This document shows positions 1 through 6,574 of a DNA stretch of 19,969 nt, in pieces. A program made the translations under genes and the position numbers. The stretch lies in assembly GCA_965370805.1 (NCBI GenBank), contig CBDUVZ010000054.1:1-19969 (forward strand). The letters are read 5' to 3'. Under the pieces are notes generated by a model, which did not search any database, was not told the origin of the DNA, and worked only from the letters and a program-made list of their open reading frames with translations. Source of the DNA: CBDUVZ01 sp965370805. GTDB lineage: Bacteria > Hydrothermota > Tepidihabitantia > Tepidihabitantales > Tepidihabitantaceae. The number at the start of each line of letters is the position of its first letter. Within the stretch, counting starts at the first letter, position 1.

Positions 1-13
1 TATGAGGCTAACA

Positions 14-28
14 TCAAACTCTGTTTGA
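14..28. repeat. Short perfect inverted repeat near the window edge
   Basis: TCAAAC, a 3-nt spacer TCT, then GTTTGA form a perfect 6-bp inverted repeat. It lies downstream of the lipoprotein gene, and its right half overlaps a TTGACA hexamer (25-30, plus strand). It could be an operator or a weak hairpin; the gene to the left is outside the window, so its role cannot be judged. Confidence 0.35.
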
Positions 29-76
29 CATAGTGAGTCTTTGTGGTGAGATTCCCGTATCGGCTTTCGGGTCCGG

Positions 77-1408
77 TCAAGGCAGGATTCGGAACCGGGC
101 GGTCAGTGAGATGTCGCGTTCCTTCCCGGTGTCCCGGGCGCGGGCAACGAGCAGGTACTGACCCGGACGCAGGTCCATGGTGTGCAGCCGTTCGATAACT
201 ACCGCTTTCGGCCCCGGGCCGGTGATGATTCTGGTCGGGGTCGGAACCACAGCAAGCTGGTCGGTTGCCTGTTCAATCATCTCGTAGTCGGCTTCGACCA
301 GGTGCCGGCTCTGTTCATCCAGGCCGAGGTTGTAGAGTTCGTACAGGGCGTAGAAGGTCTGGCCGCTGTGAACCGTCGGCACCACCATCGGCACGAGCCG
401 GCGCCGGCTGCCGCGTTCGAACTGGCGGCTCTGGAACGTGGAGTCCGCGAGCGAGTAGAAGACCATGTCGGATGAGGACTGGGCCCGGCGGACGTAGTCC
501 AGGAGGTCGAGTTCGCGGGTCTTCTTCGCGGCGACCGACCCGCCGGCCGACCGCGCTTCGATAGTGGCGGCGTAAGCATCAGCCGGTAGGCGGAACACCT
601 CTCGGCCTACCGCCAGTTCCGTATCCGTTGCTTCCGGCATGGTCCCGGGCGAGACCCAGAGGTCCCGGGTGATTGTGCGCGTTCCCCGGGCAGGCGTGAA
701 CGTCATCCTGATGAAGAGCTCGGGCAGTTCGTTCTCCCGGACCAGCCCGGCCAGTTGCCGCTGCGGGATTCCGTAATGGACTTCGGTCTCGACTGAGTCG
801 TCGGCGTGCTCGAACCGGGCCAGGGTGAATTCGAGGTCGAGTGACAGCAGTTCCTCCCGGAGTTGCGGGGGAGGGCGTTGGCGGTCAATCTGTTCGAGGC
901 TCGGGGCGATGCAGTCCGGGCCGGACTTCGTCTCGCCGACGAGCTTGTACGCGGTGCCGATCCTGACGAAGTCGAACTGGAGTCCGAGCTTGCGGTAGGT
1001 CCAGATTTCGGCCGGTCGGACAATCACAGTGAGCGTCTCGGTCCGGATGGGTTCGGGGTAGAACGATTCGCGAAGAGCCGGGCCGTAGCGGATGTAGGTC
1101 TTCACCCGGTCGTCGTTCAGCAGGTCAATCGCGCCGAAGAAGTCGCGGGCCTTCTGCGCCCGTTCCCAGTACACGTCCCGCTCCGCGGCGGATTCGGAGT
1201 TCTGCCAGAACCATTCCAGGAAGTCGGCCCGGTCAAGGACGGAAGCCTGGGTCAGATACTGCCGGCCCGCGGCCGGGTCAAGACCGGCGAGAATCAGGTA
1301 GTGGAGTTTCTCGTCCGGGCCGAAACGGTCGGCCGGGGTCGGTTTCCGGAACCGACCGCAGCCGCAGACCAGGCACAAGGCCGCGAGCAGCAGAACCGGC
1401 CGTTTCAC
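77..1408 (-). CDS. GWxTD-domain lipoprotein
   Basis: A 443-residue predicted lipoprotein of unknown biochemical role. The N-terminus has a short positive segment, a hydrophobic run and a lipobox-like VCGC with the acylated cysteine at about residue 17, so it should be membrane-anchored and face outward. Residues about 38-160 match the GWxTD domain, including DDRVKTYIRYGP near 99-110 and EIWTYRKLGLQFDFVR near 134-149. The remaining roughly 280 residues look like beta-rich domains of no family I recognise. The start is GTG, 3 nt after the hutU stop, with no good Shine-Dalgarno sequence, so translation is probably coupled to hutU. The stop codon is TGA at 77-79. GWxTD proteins are common in Bacteroidetes-like and WOR-3-like genomes; their function is not established. 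The family call is firm, the function open. Confidence 0.85.
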   Translation of the reverse strand: MKRPVLLLAALCLVCGCGRFRKPTPADRFGPDEKLHYLILAGLDPAAGRQYLTQASVLDRADFLEWFWQNSESAAERDVYWERAQKARDFFGAIDLLNDDRVKTYIRYGPALRESFYPEPIRTETLTVIVRPAEIWTYRKLGLQFDFVRIGTAYKLVGETKSGPDCIAPSLEQIDRQRPPPQLREELLSLDLEFTLARFEHADDSVETEVHYGIPQRQLAGLVRENELPELFIRMTFTPARGTRTITRDLWVSPGTMPEATDTELAVGREVFRLPADAYAATIEARSAGGSVAAKKTRELDLLDYVRRAQSSSDMVFYSLADSTFQSRQFERGSRRRLVPMVVPTVHSGQTFYALYELYNLGLDEQSRHLVEADYEMIEQATDQLAVVPTPTRIITGPGPKAVVIERLHTMDLRPGQYLLVARARDTGKERDISLTARFRILP

Positions 1409-1411
1409 CCG

Positions 1412-3127
1412 CTACTGCGAATCGGGCATCGGTATCCTGACGCCCTTTTCCTTCGCCACCCGGATTGCCTGCTCGTACCCGGCGTCAACGTGGCGGCAGA
1501 TGCCCGAGCCCGGGTCATTGGTCAGGACCCGCTGCAACCGCTCGTCCATCTCCTTTGTCCCGTCGCAGACGATGACCTGGCCGGCGTGAACCGAATACCC
1601 GATGCCGACCCCGCCGCCGGAATGAATCGACACCCATGAAGCGCCGGAAGCCACATTGAGCATCGCGTTGAGCAGGGGCCAGTCCGCAATCGCGTCCGAC
1701 TTGTCCTTCATCGCCTCGGTCTCCCGGTTCGGGGACGCGACCGACCCGGCGTCAAGATGGTCCCGGCCGATGACAATCGGGCCTCTGGTGCGACCCTCGC
1801 GCACGGCCCGGTTGAACGCGAGCCCGGCCTTTGCCCGCGCGCCGTATCCGAGCCAGCAGATGCGGCACGGGACGCCCTGGAACGGTATCTCGGCCCCGGC
1901 CTTGCGAATCCAGTTGCAGAGCGGCTCGTCATTCGGGAACAGGTCAAGGATAATCCGGTCGGTCTCCGCGATGTCGGCCGGGTCACCGGAAATCGCGGCC
2001 CATCTGAACGGGCCTTTGCCCTCGCAGAACAGGGGCCGGATGTAGGCGGGCACGAATCCCGGGTACTTCCAGGACCCGATTTCCCCGGGTGTCATGATTT
2101 CCGCTTCGGGCAGATACCCGCCTTCGACCGCCTTGCCGCGCAGGTTGTTGCCGTAGTCGAACGTCGTCGCGCCCATGTCCTGCAACTTCAGCATCAGGCG
2201 CACGTGTCCGGCCATGGTCTGATACGATGCGTCCTTGTACTTCGCCGGGTCGGACGCGCGGAGCTCCATCGCTTCCGCAAGACTCATGCCCGCGGGCACG
2301 TACCCGTACAACTCATCATGGGCCGAAGTCTGGTCGGTAAGCAGGCAGGGCACGACCTTGCGCTCGACCAGCCGCTTCAGCAGGTCAACAATGTTCCCGC
2401 ACCAGCCGATGCTCAGAGCCTGCTTCTTCCCCGTGGCTTCCATGGCCCGGTCAATCGCCGCGTCAAGGTCATCGATACGCTCGTCAAGGTAGCGCGGCTT
2501 CTTTGCGGACATCCGCTTCTCGATCCGGGCCGGGTCCACTTCGGCACCCAGGTACGTGGCCCCGGCCATGGTCGCGGCCAGGGGCTGGGCACCACTCATC
2601 CCGCCGATGCCGCCGGACACGACCAGGTGACCGGCAAGGTCCCCGGTCCCGAACGCCTTGCGGCCCGCGGCCACGAACGTCTCATACGTTCCCTGCAGGA
2701 TGCCCTGGGTCCCGATGTAAATCCACGAGCCCGCGGTCATCTGGCCGTACATCATCAGGCCCGCGGCTTCCAGTTCGTCGAAGTACGGCTTGGTCGCCCA
2801 GTGGGGGACAAGGTTCGAGTTCGCAATCAGCACGCGCGGGGCGTGGGGCCAGGTGCGGAACACGCCGACCGGCTTGCCCGACTGCACCAGCAGGGTCTCA
2901 TCGTTCTCCAGCTCGCGCAGGGCCTTGACAATCGCGTGATAGCAGTCCCAGTTCCGGGCCGCGCGACCGGTCCCGCCGTAGACAATCAGTTCGCGCGGAT
3001 TCTCGCCGACCGCTTCGTCCAGGTTATTCTGGAGCATCCGCAGCGCGGCCTCCTGGTGCCAGCCCTTACACGAAAGCACGCTGCCCTTCGGGGCGGTCAC
3101 CGGTGTGTAGTCAGGGTAATTCTTCAT
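1412..3127 (-). CDS. hutU: Urocanate hydratase (urocanase)
   Basis: Cytosolic NAD-dependent enzyme of histidine degradation, converting urocanate to 4-imidazolone-5-propionate. The protein is about 571 residues, close to the usual 550-570. Family signatures are all present: LSCKGWHQEAALRML near the N-terminus, YGGTGRAARNWDCYHAI, the NAD-binding stretch GGIGGMSGAQPLAATMAGA, the catalytic-cysteine segment FCEGKGPFRWAAISGDP, and DHLDAGSVASPNRETEAMKD with NVASGASWVSIHSGGGVG near the C-terminus. Two tandem ATG codons occur at 3130 and 3127; AGGAG (3138-3134) is 3 nt from the first and 6 nt from the second, so the second is preferred. The reading frame stays open upstream to 3379, but that part translates repeat DNA and carries the promoter. 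No other hut gene (hutH, hutI, hutG) is in view; the partner downstream is a lipoprotein gene. Confidence 0.97.
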   Translation of the reverse strand: MKNYPDYTPVTAPKGSVLSCKGWHQEAALRMLQNNLDEAVGENPRELIVYGGTGRAARNWDCYHAIVKALRELENDETLLVQSGKPVGVFRTWPHAPRVLIANSNLVPHWATKPYFDELEAAGLMMYGQMTAGSWIYIGTQGILQGTYETFVAAGRKAFGTGDLAGHLVVSGGIGGMSGAQPLAATMAGATYLGAEVDPARIEKRMSAKKPRYLDERIDDLDAAIDRAMEATGKKQALSIGWCGNIVDLLKRLVERKVVPCLLTDQTSAHDELYGYVPAGMSLAEAMELRASDPAKYKDASYQTMAGHVRLMLKLQDMGATTFDYGNNLRGKAVEGGYLPEAEIMTPGEIGSWKYPGFVPAYIRPLFCEGKGPFRWAAISGDPADIAETDRIILDLFPNDEPLCNWIRKAGAEIPFQGVPCRICWLGYGARAKAGLAFNRAVREGRTRGPIVIGRDHLDAGSVASPNRETEAMKDKSDAIADWPLLNAMLNVASGASWVSIHSGGGVGIGYSVHAGQVIVCDGTKEMDERLQRVLTNDPGSGICRHVDAGYEQAIRVAKEKGVRIPMPDSQ

Positions 3128-3130
3128 CAT

Positions 3131-3425
3131 TGGCTCCTCTGGGTACAAGATAGACACGTGCCGCGCGGTGTCAACGGAAGGAGAGCAGAGGAGTGAGGAG
3201 ATAAACACCAAGGGCACCAAGAACACCAAGAGGAGAGTCAACCACGGATAGCGGAGAGGAATGAAGATGGAGGAGTGAGGAATGAGGACGGAGGAGAGAG
3301 GGCGGAGGAGTGAGGATGGAGGAGAGCGAACCGGATTTGGAGTGCGGCCGCGAAGCTGCCGCTTTTCTTCAATCTGCAATCACCCTCGAACCCTTGAACC
3401 CTCGGACCCTTGGCCCCTTTCGGCG
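3131..3425. other. Intergenic region of low-complexity dispersed repeats
   Basis: Between the hutU start and the propeller-gene stop no gene is credible. Besides the hutU promoter it holds: a run of CACCAAG-type units (about 3204-3232); purine-rich GGAGGAGTGAGGA-type units (about 3262-3325); and alternating CCCTTGAACCCTCGGACCC-type units (about 3384-3419). The minus-strand frame through it translates to SSLLRPLSSVLIPHSS-like peptide, which has the look of translated repeat DNA rather than protein. The last repeat type reappears inside the 3' end of the neighbouring coding sequence at 3452-3484. Confidence 0.7.
3147..3174 (-). promoter_or_regulatory. Promoter of hutU and the GWxTD gene
   Basis: TTGACA (3174-3169), a 16-nt spacer, then TATCTT (3152-3147). 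The expected transcription start is near 3140, just before AGGAG (3138-3134), giving a very short leader of about 10-13 nt. The -35 is a perfect consensus; the -10 matches 4 of 6. Confidence 0.65.
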
Positions 3426-3484
3426 TCAGCGCGTCAAGATGACCTTCCTGCTTGAACCCTCGGACCCTTGAACCCTTGGACCCT
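3384..3484. repeat. CCCTTGAACCCTCGGACCC-type repeats, intergenic copy plus copy inside a CDS
   Basis: Two clusters of the same short motif family (units such as GAACCCTTG and GGACCCTTG) lie at about 3384-3419 and 3452-3484, some 30 nt apart. The first is intergenic. The second lies inside the 3' end of the secreted repeat-protein gene and encodes the odd segment GKGPRVQGSEG between SPGVYFAR and RKVILTR. Confidence 0.7.
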
Positions 3485-4880
3485 TTCCTCTTGCAAAGTA
3501 CACGCCCGGACTCAGGTGCCGGACATCGTTGTCGCCCGGGTGCAGGGCCATGACCTTTCTTCCTGCGGAATTATGGAGTGCAATGTCACTGACATTGCGC
3601 AACGACGGAGTCGTTGCACTCCACACCGGACAAAGCAGCACGCCGCGTACGATGGTGGCCGGGACAGGCTTGTAGGCGACCGGCGGCTGTGGTTCCGCGA
3701 TTGCGGGGGAGTTTCCGGCCGCGTCGGTTTTGATGAGCCAGACGTCCTCTTGGCCGGCGCCGAAGGACCGGGTATCACCGGCGATGACGTACCCGCCATC
3801 TGTGGTCTGCGCCACCGAGTAGCCCACGTCCCAGTACGTGCCGCCGTAGGTCCGGGTCCAGATGGTGTCGCCCCACGCGTCGGTCTTGATGAGCCAGACG
3901 TCGTCGATGCCGGCGCCGAAGGACCAGGTCCAGCCGGTGATGATGTAGCCGCCGTCTGCGGTCTGCGCCACCGAATGGCCGCGGTCGGTGTCCGTGCCGC
4001 CCCAGGCCCGGGTCCACATTGTGTCGCCCGATGCATCGGTCTTGACGAGCCAGACGTCGTTGCCGCCGGCGCCGAAGGACCGAGTGTAGCCGGCGATGAC
4101 GTACCCGCCGTCTGTGGTCTGCGCCACCGAGCGGCCGTTGTCGTCGAGCGTGCCGCCGAAGGTCCGGGTCCAGATGGTGTCGCCCAAGGCGTCGGTCTTG
4201 ATGAGCCAAACGTCAGTTAGGCCGGCGCCGAAGGAGTAGGTGTAGCCGGCGATGACGTAACCGCCATCTAGGGTCTGTGCTACCGAGTAGCCGCGGTCGC
4301 AGCCCGTGCCGCCGAAGGTCCGGGTCCATACGGCATTGCCGTCGGCGTCGGTCTTGATGAGCCAGACATCGCCGTAGCCGGCGCCGAAGGAGTAGGTTTC
4401 GCCGGTGATGACGTACCCGCTGTCTGCGGTCTGCGCCACCGACCAGCCTGTGTCGTAGCTCGAGTCGCCATAGGTCCGAGTCCAGATGGTGTCACCGTCC
4501 ATGTCGGTCTTGATGAGCCAGGCGTCCTTGTCGCCGGCGCCGAAGGACTCAGTATAGCCGGTGATGACGTACCCGCCATCCGCGGTCTGTGATACCGAGC
4601 GGCCGTAGTCGTTGTCCGTGCCGCCAAAGGTCCGGGTCCAGAGGGTGTCGCCGGAGGCGTCGGTCTTGATGAGCCATGCGTCGTAGTCACCGGCGCCGAA
4701 GGACTTGGTGTCGCCGGCAATGACGTACCCGCCGTCCGTGGTCTGTGCCACCGAGTAGCCGTAGTCGCTTTCCACGCCGCCGTAGGTGCGTTGGAAGGTT
4801 GTCTGCGCGGTGAGCGGTGAGGCGAGGGAGAGGAGGAGGAAGGCCGAACATAAGAATCCAAACGTCGATAGATATCGCAT
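3426..4880 (-). CDS. Secreted seven-repeat (beta-propeller-like) protein with C-terminal sorting-type domain
   Basis: A 484-residue exported protein; function unknown. Start ATG at 4880 is chosen because residues 1-26 then form a clean signal peptide (MRYLSTF, a hydrophobic core, SPLTAQ). Residues about 28-384 are seven consecutive repeats of about 51 residues, each with the pattern GGT..D.G.SVAQT.DGGYVIAG, then SFGAG..DVWLIKTDA.GDT.W. Seven such units suggest a seven-bladed propeller. The C-terminus has SAGRKVMAL and LSPGVYFAR followed by RKVILTR, resembling the terminal cell-surface or sorting domains of FCB-type secreted proteins. That domain is interrupted by a repeat-encoded insert (nt 3452-3484), and a palindromic element sits just before it (3574-3623). 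There is no clear Shine-Dalgarno sequence; a TTGACA at 4913-4908 lacks a convincing -10. The frame is open further upstream to 5291, but that would bury the signal peptide. Confidence 0.85.
   Translation of the reverse strand: MRYLSTFGFLCSAFLLLSLASPLTAQTTFQRTYGGVESDYGYSVAQTTDGGYVIAGDTKSFGAGDYDAWLIKTDASGDTLWTRTFGGTDNDYGRSVSQTADGGYVITGYTESFGAGDKDAWLIKTDMDGDTIWTRTYGDSSYDTGWSVAQTADSGYVITGETYSFGAGYGDVWLIKTDADGNAVWTRTFGGTGCDRGYSVAQTLDGGYVIAGYTYSFGAGLTDVWLIKTDALGDTIWTRTFGGTLDDNGRSVAQTTDGGYVIAGYTRSFGAGGNDVWLVKTDASGDTMWTRAWGGTDTDRGHSVAQTADGGYIITGWTWSFGAGIDDVWLIKTDAWGDTIWTRTYGGTYWDVGYSVAQTTDGGYVIAGDTRSFGAGQEDVWLIKTDAAGNSPAIAEPQPPVAYKPVPATIVRGVLLCPVWSATTPSLRNVSDIALHNSAGRKVMALHPGDNDVRHLSPGVYFARGKGPRVQGSEGSSRKVILTR
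3574..3623. repeat. 50-bp compound palindrome inside the coding sequence
   Basis: Outer inverted repeat: TGGAGTGCAA (3574-3583) against TTGCACTCCA (3614-3623). Two perfect inner hairpins lie inside: GCAATGTC/GACATTGC (3580-3587 and 3591-3598) and GCAACGAC/GTCGTTGC (3599-3606 and 3610-3617), each with a 3-nt loop. It lies in the linker between the seventh propeller repeat and the C-terminal domain and stays in frame. It resembles a REP- or MITE-like palindromic unit. Confidence 0.75.
3728..4799 (-). repeat. Seven tandem 153-nt coding repeats
   Basis: The repeats of the secreted protein are also highly alike at DNA level. Phrases such as GCCGGCGCCGAAGGA and CCGCCATCTGTGGTCTG recur every 153 nt with few changes. 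This suggests recent duplication or gene conversion among blades. Confidence 0.8.
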
Positions 4881-5347
4881 ATGATATGTTCTGCCGTTTG
4901 TGAGACATGTCAACCCCGGGTAGGATTCCGGCCGGACACGCGGGCCGGTGGTTTGGTCAGCGGGGAGGTCGGTGGGGATGTCAGTGTCCGGGTTACGAGC
5001 CCGGTCAGTAGCCCGGTTCCGGTCCGGGTTGCGCGGGAGGATGCTGCGCAGGTCAGGGCATCGGTCAGGCGGCGGGAAGCGGGGCCGGAATCCGGGGAGG
5101 AAACCGGCCCTGTTTGCCGGGTTGTTTGCGGTCCGGTTTGTGGCCCGGTCGAGCGTGAGGTTTGCCGGCCGGTCAGGCGTGGGGTTTGTGAGATGGTCCG
5201 GGGTGAGTTCTGCCGGGAGGTAATAAGGATGGTTATTGTGCCCGTTATTGGGCAGGTCACTCGGGGAGTGGGGGAGTCCGGAGCGACACACTACGGATTA
5301 CGAATTGAGAATGAAGGGGTTACGGGCATTTCGGGGTTGATGAGAAG
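4881..5347. other. 467-nt stretch without a confident gene, mostly a 12-nt phased array
   Basis: This lies between the divergently oriented propeller gene (start 4880, minus) and HTH gene (plus). 4956-5279 is the 12-nt array described separately. 5280-5336 shows no recognisable element; 5337 onward is the HTH promoter. Frames are open on both strands for most of the region because of the composition. A plus-strand frame from ATG 4881 to 5486 exists but lacks a Shine-Dalgarno sequence and overlaps the HTH gene. Confidence 0.7.
4956..5279. repeat. Degenerate 12-nt tandem array, 27 units in perfect phase
   Basis: Cutting the plus strand every 12 nt from 4956 gives units such as GTCAGCGGGGAG, GTTACGAGCCCG, GTCAGTAGCCCG, GTTTGCCGGGTT, GTTTGTGGCCCG and GTTTGCCGGCCG. 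By my count the first base is G in 26 of 27 units, the second is T in 23, and the last is G in 21. No indel breaks the phase over 324 nt although the interior bases vary widely. GTAGGATTCCGG at 4920-4931 is in the same phase, so the array may begin earlier. Read on the plus strand it encodes tetrapeptides starting with Val in 22 of 27 units; on the minus strand the same positions give mostly Asp or Asn. Its function is unknown. Confidence 0.85.
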
Positions 5348-5365
5348 TTGTCTTTTCAGTATACT
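5337..5365 (+). promoter_or_regulatory. Promoter of the HTH operon
   Basis: TTGATG (5337-5342), a 17-nt spacer, then TATACT (5360-5365, 5 of 6 matches). Transcription should start near 5372, downstream of the TTG codons that open the longest reading frame, which matters for choosing the start of the HTH protein. Confidence 0.6.
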
Positions 5366-6565
5366 TTGGGTAGTAGTCGAGGCACTAATCGGGAAGGAGC
5401 GGGTATCAATCGCTGCGGAGTTACTTTCACTTGTCCTGTTGAACTGGGCCGAAGGTTGCGCGACCTGCGTTGTCGTGCGGGTCTGACCCAGGATGAGCTT
5501 GCGGCTTTGATGGGCCGGACCGGCCGGGGCGCGAAGAGCGTCGTGTGCCGGCTGGAGCGAGGCCGGGCAAGGTATCCTTCAATCGGTCTGCTGAGTGATT
5601 TCCTGCGGGGTTGCCGGGCTGGTTTCTCCGACATAGTCGACGTGCTGGACAGGTGCACCGCGAAGCCGGTGGTGCCCGAGGAGCGGGCTCAGTATGCGCT
5701 GATGGAACTGGTGCAGTATCTGCCGGTGCCGCTGCAGGCCGCGGTTGTCCGGTATGACGTGAAGACGACGCTCGCGCGGTCGCGTCCGACCGAACAGAAG
5801 CCGAAGGGCGACGTGGTTCCGGCCGGACGGAGGATGATGCCGTGGACCGAGCCGCTGGAGGAACGGCTGGCCCGGTTGCGGAACGTGGCGGCCGGACTGG
5901 CGCGGCAGGAGCGTCTGGAGCGCGCGCTGCACAAGGTGCTGGGGATGCCCGGTATGGGGACCGACATCGGGACTCAGCACGCGCTGGCCCGGTACGGACG
6001 CAGGGTGTTCTCGGTGCTGTCGCGCACGCGGGGTGATGAGCTCAAGCGGATGAGGCGTCTCGGGGCGGCCCGGAGCCGGGTCGGGGAAGCCGGGTTTCCG
6101 GTGGAGCCGGCCGGACGGGTGGATGATGCGGTGCGTGAGCTCTTTGCCATGATGGAGAAGGCCGGAGAGCTGGACCGGTTGCCGTTCGTGAGTTGCGCGG
6201 AGGCGAGGCGGGGGAAGTTGCGGCGCAGGAGCGTGAGGCGGGCCGAGTCGAGGCTGAAGCAGCGACAGAAGGCTCTGGAGACCCAGCGCCGGCTGCTCCG
6301 GTTTGAGACCGGCCAGCGGTACATGAGAGAAGCGGCGCAGCTCTTCGGGGGGAATGGAGTGCGCGACCTGGCGCAGCGGTTTTACTACATGGCGCTGGAG
6401 GCCGGGGCCGATTTTGCGGGCCGGGAGCGTCGGGCATCGGAAGTGTGCAGTCGGGCGGCCAGGCCGGATTTCTGCCGGGCTGTGGCTGCGTGGATGTTTG
6501 AGTCGGTGGATAGATCGAAAAGGCTGCTGTTTACGGCGGAGGCCGGGGACAGCGGCAAAACGTAG
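5348..6565 (+). CDS. XRE-type helix-turn-helix protein with long uncharacterised C-terminal region
   Basis: Probable DNA-binding regulator, up to 405 residues. A Cro/C1-type HTH lies at about residues 32-95 of the longest frame: ELGRRLRDLRCRAGLTQDELAALMG, then VVCRLERGRARYPSIGLLSDFLRG. The remaining 300 residues are basic and largely helical, with a coiled-coil-like stretch of Arg, Lys, Glu and Gln near 295-325; I recognise no effector domain. The start is uncertain. TTG at 5348 gives the longest frame but overlaps the promoter; no ATG or GTG precedes the HTH. AAGGAG (5394-5399) stands 5 nt before an in-frame ATC (5405), a possible rare start. The next gene begins 9 nt after the TAG stop, so the two are co-transcribed. 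The adjacent 12-nt array is an obvious candidate target but this is only inference. Confidence 0.8.
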   Translation: MSFQYTLGSSRGTNREGAGINRCGVTFTCPVELGRRLRDLRCRAGLTQDELAALMGRTGRGAKSVVCRLERGRARYPSIGLLSDFLRGCRAGFSDIVDVLDRCTAKPVVPEERAQYALMELVQYLPVPLQAAVVRYDVKTTLARSRPTEQKPKGDVVPAGRRMMPWTEPLEERLARLRNVAAGLARQERLERALHKVLGMPGMGTDIGTQHALARYGRRVFSVLSRTRGDELKRMRRLGAARSRVGEAGFPVEPAGRVDDAVRELFAMMEKAGELDRLPFVSCAEARRGKLRRRSVRRAESRLKQRQKALETQRRLLRFETGQRYMREAAQLFGGNGVRDLAQRFYYMALEAGADFAGRERRASEVCSRAARPDFCRAVAAWMFESVDRSKRLLFTAEAGDSGKT

Positions 6566-6574
6566 GGAGGAAGC

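Noticed and set aside
1757..3196. 479-codon open frame on the plus strand opposite hutU
   Set aside because: It is the antisense shadow of a clear urocanase. The translation is rich in Arg, Gly and Pro with no motif.
3131..3379. 83-residue N-terminal extension of urocanase
   Set aside because: The segment translates low-complexity repeats and contains the promoter; family length and the Shine-Dalgarno site support the start near 3127.
4885..4913. Sigma-70 promoter of the secreted propeller gene
   Set aside because: TTGACA at 4913-4908 is perfect, but the best -10 (TATCAT) is 21 nt away and no good hexamer occurs at 16-18 nt, so I did not list it.
4956..5279. CRISPR or iteron-type replication origin
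   Set aside because: 12-nt units have no spacers and are too degenerate for classic iterons; no Rep gene or AT-rich unwinding region is seen.
4881..5291. 137-residue N-terminal extension of the secreted propeller protein
   Set aside because: It would place a clean signal peptide in the middle of the protein; the extension is the translated 12-nt array.
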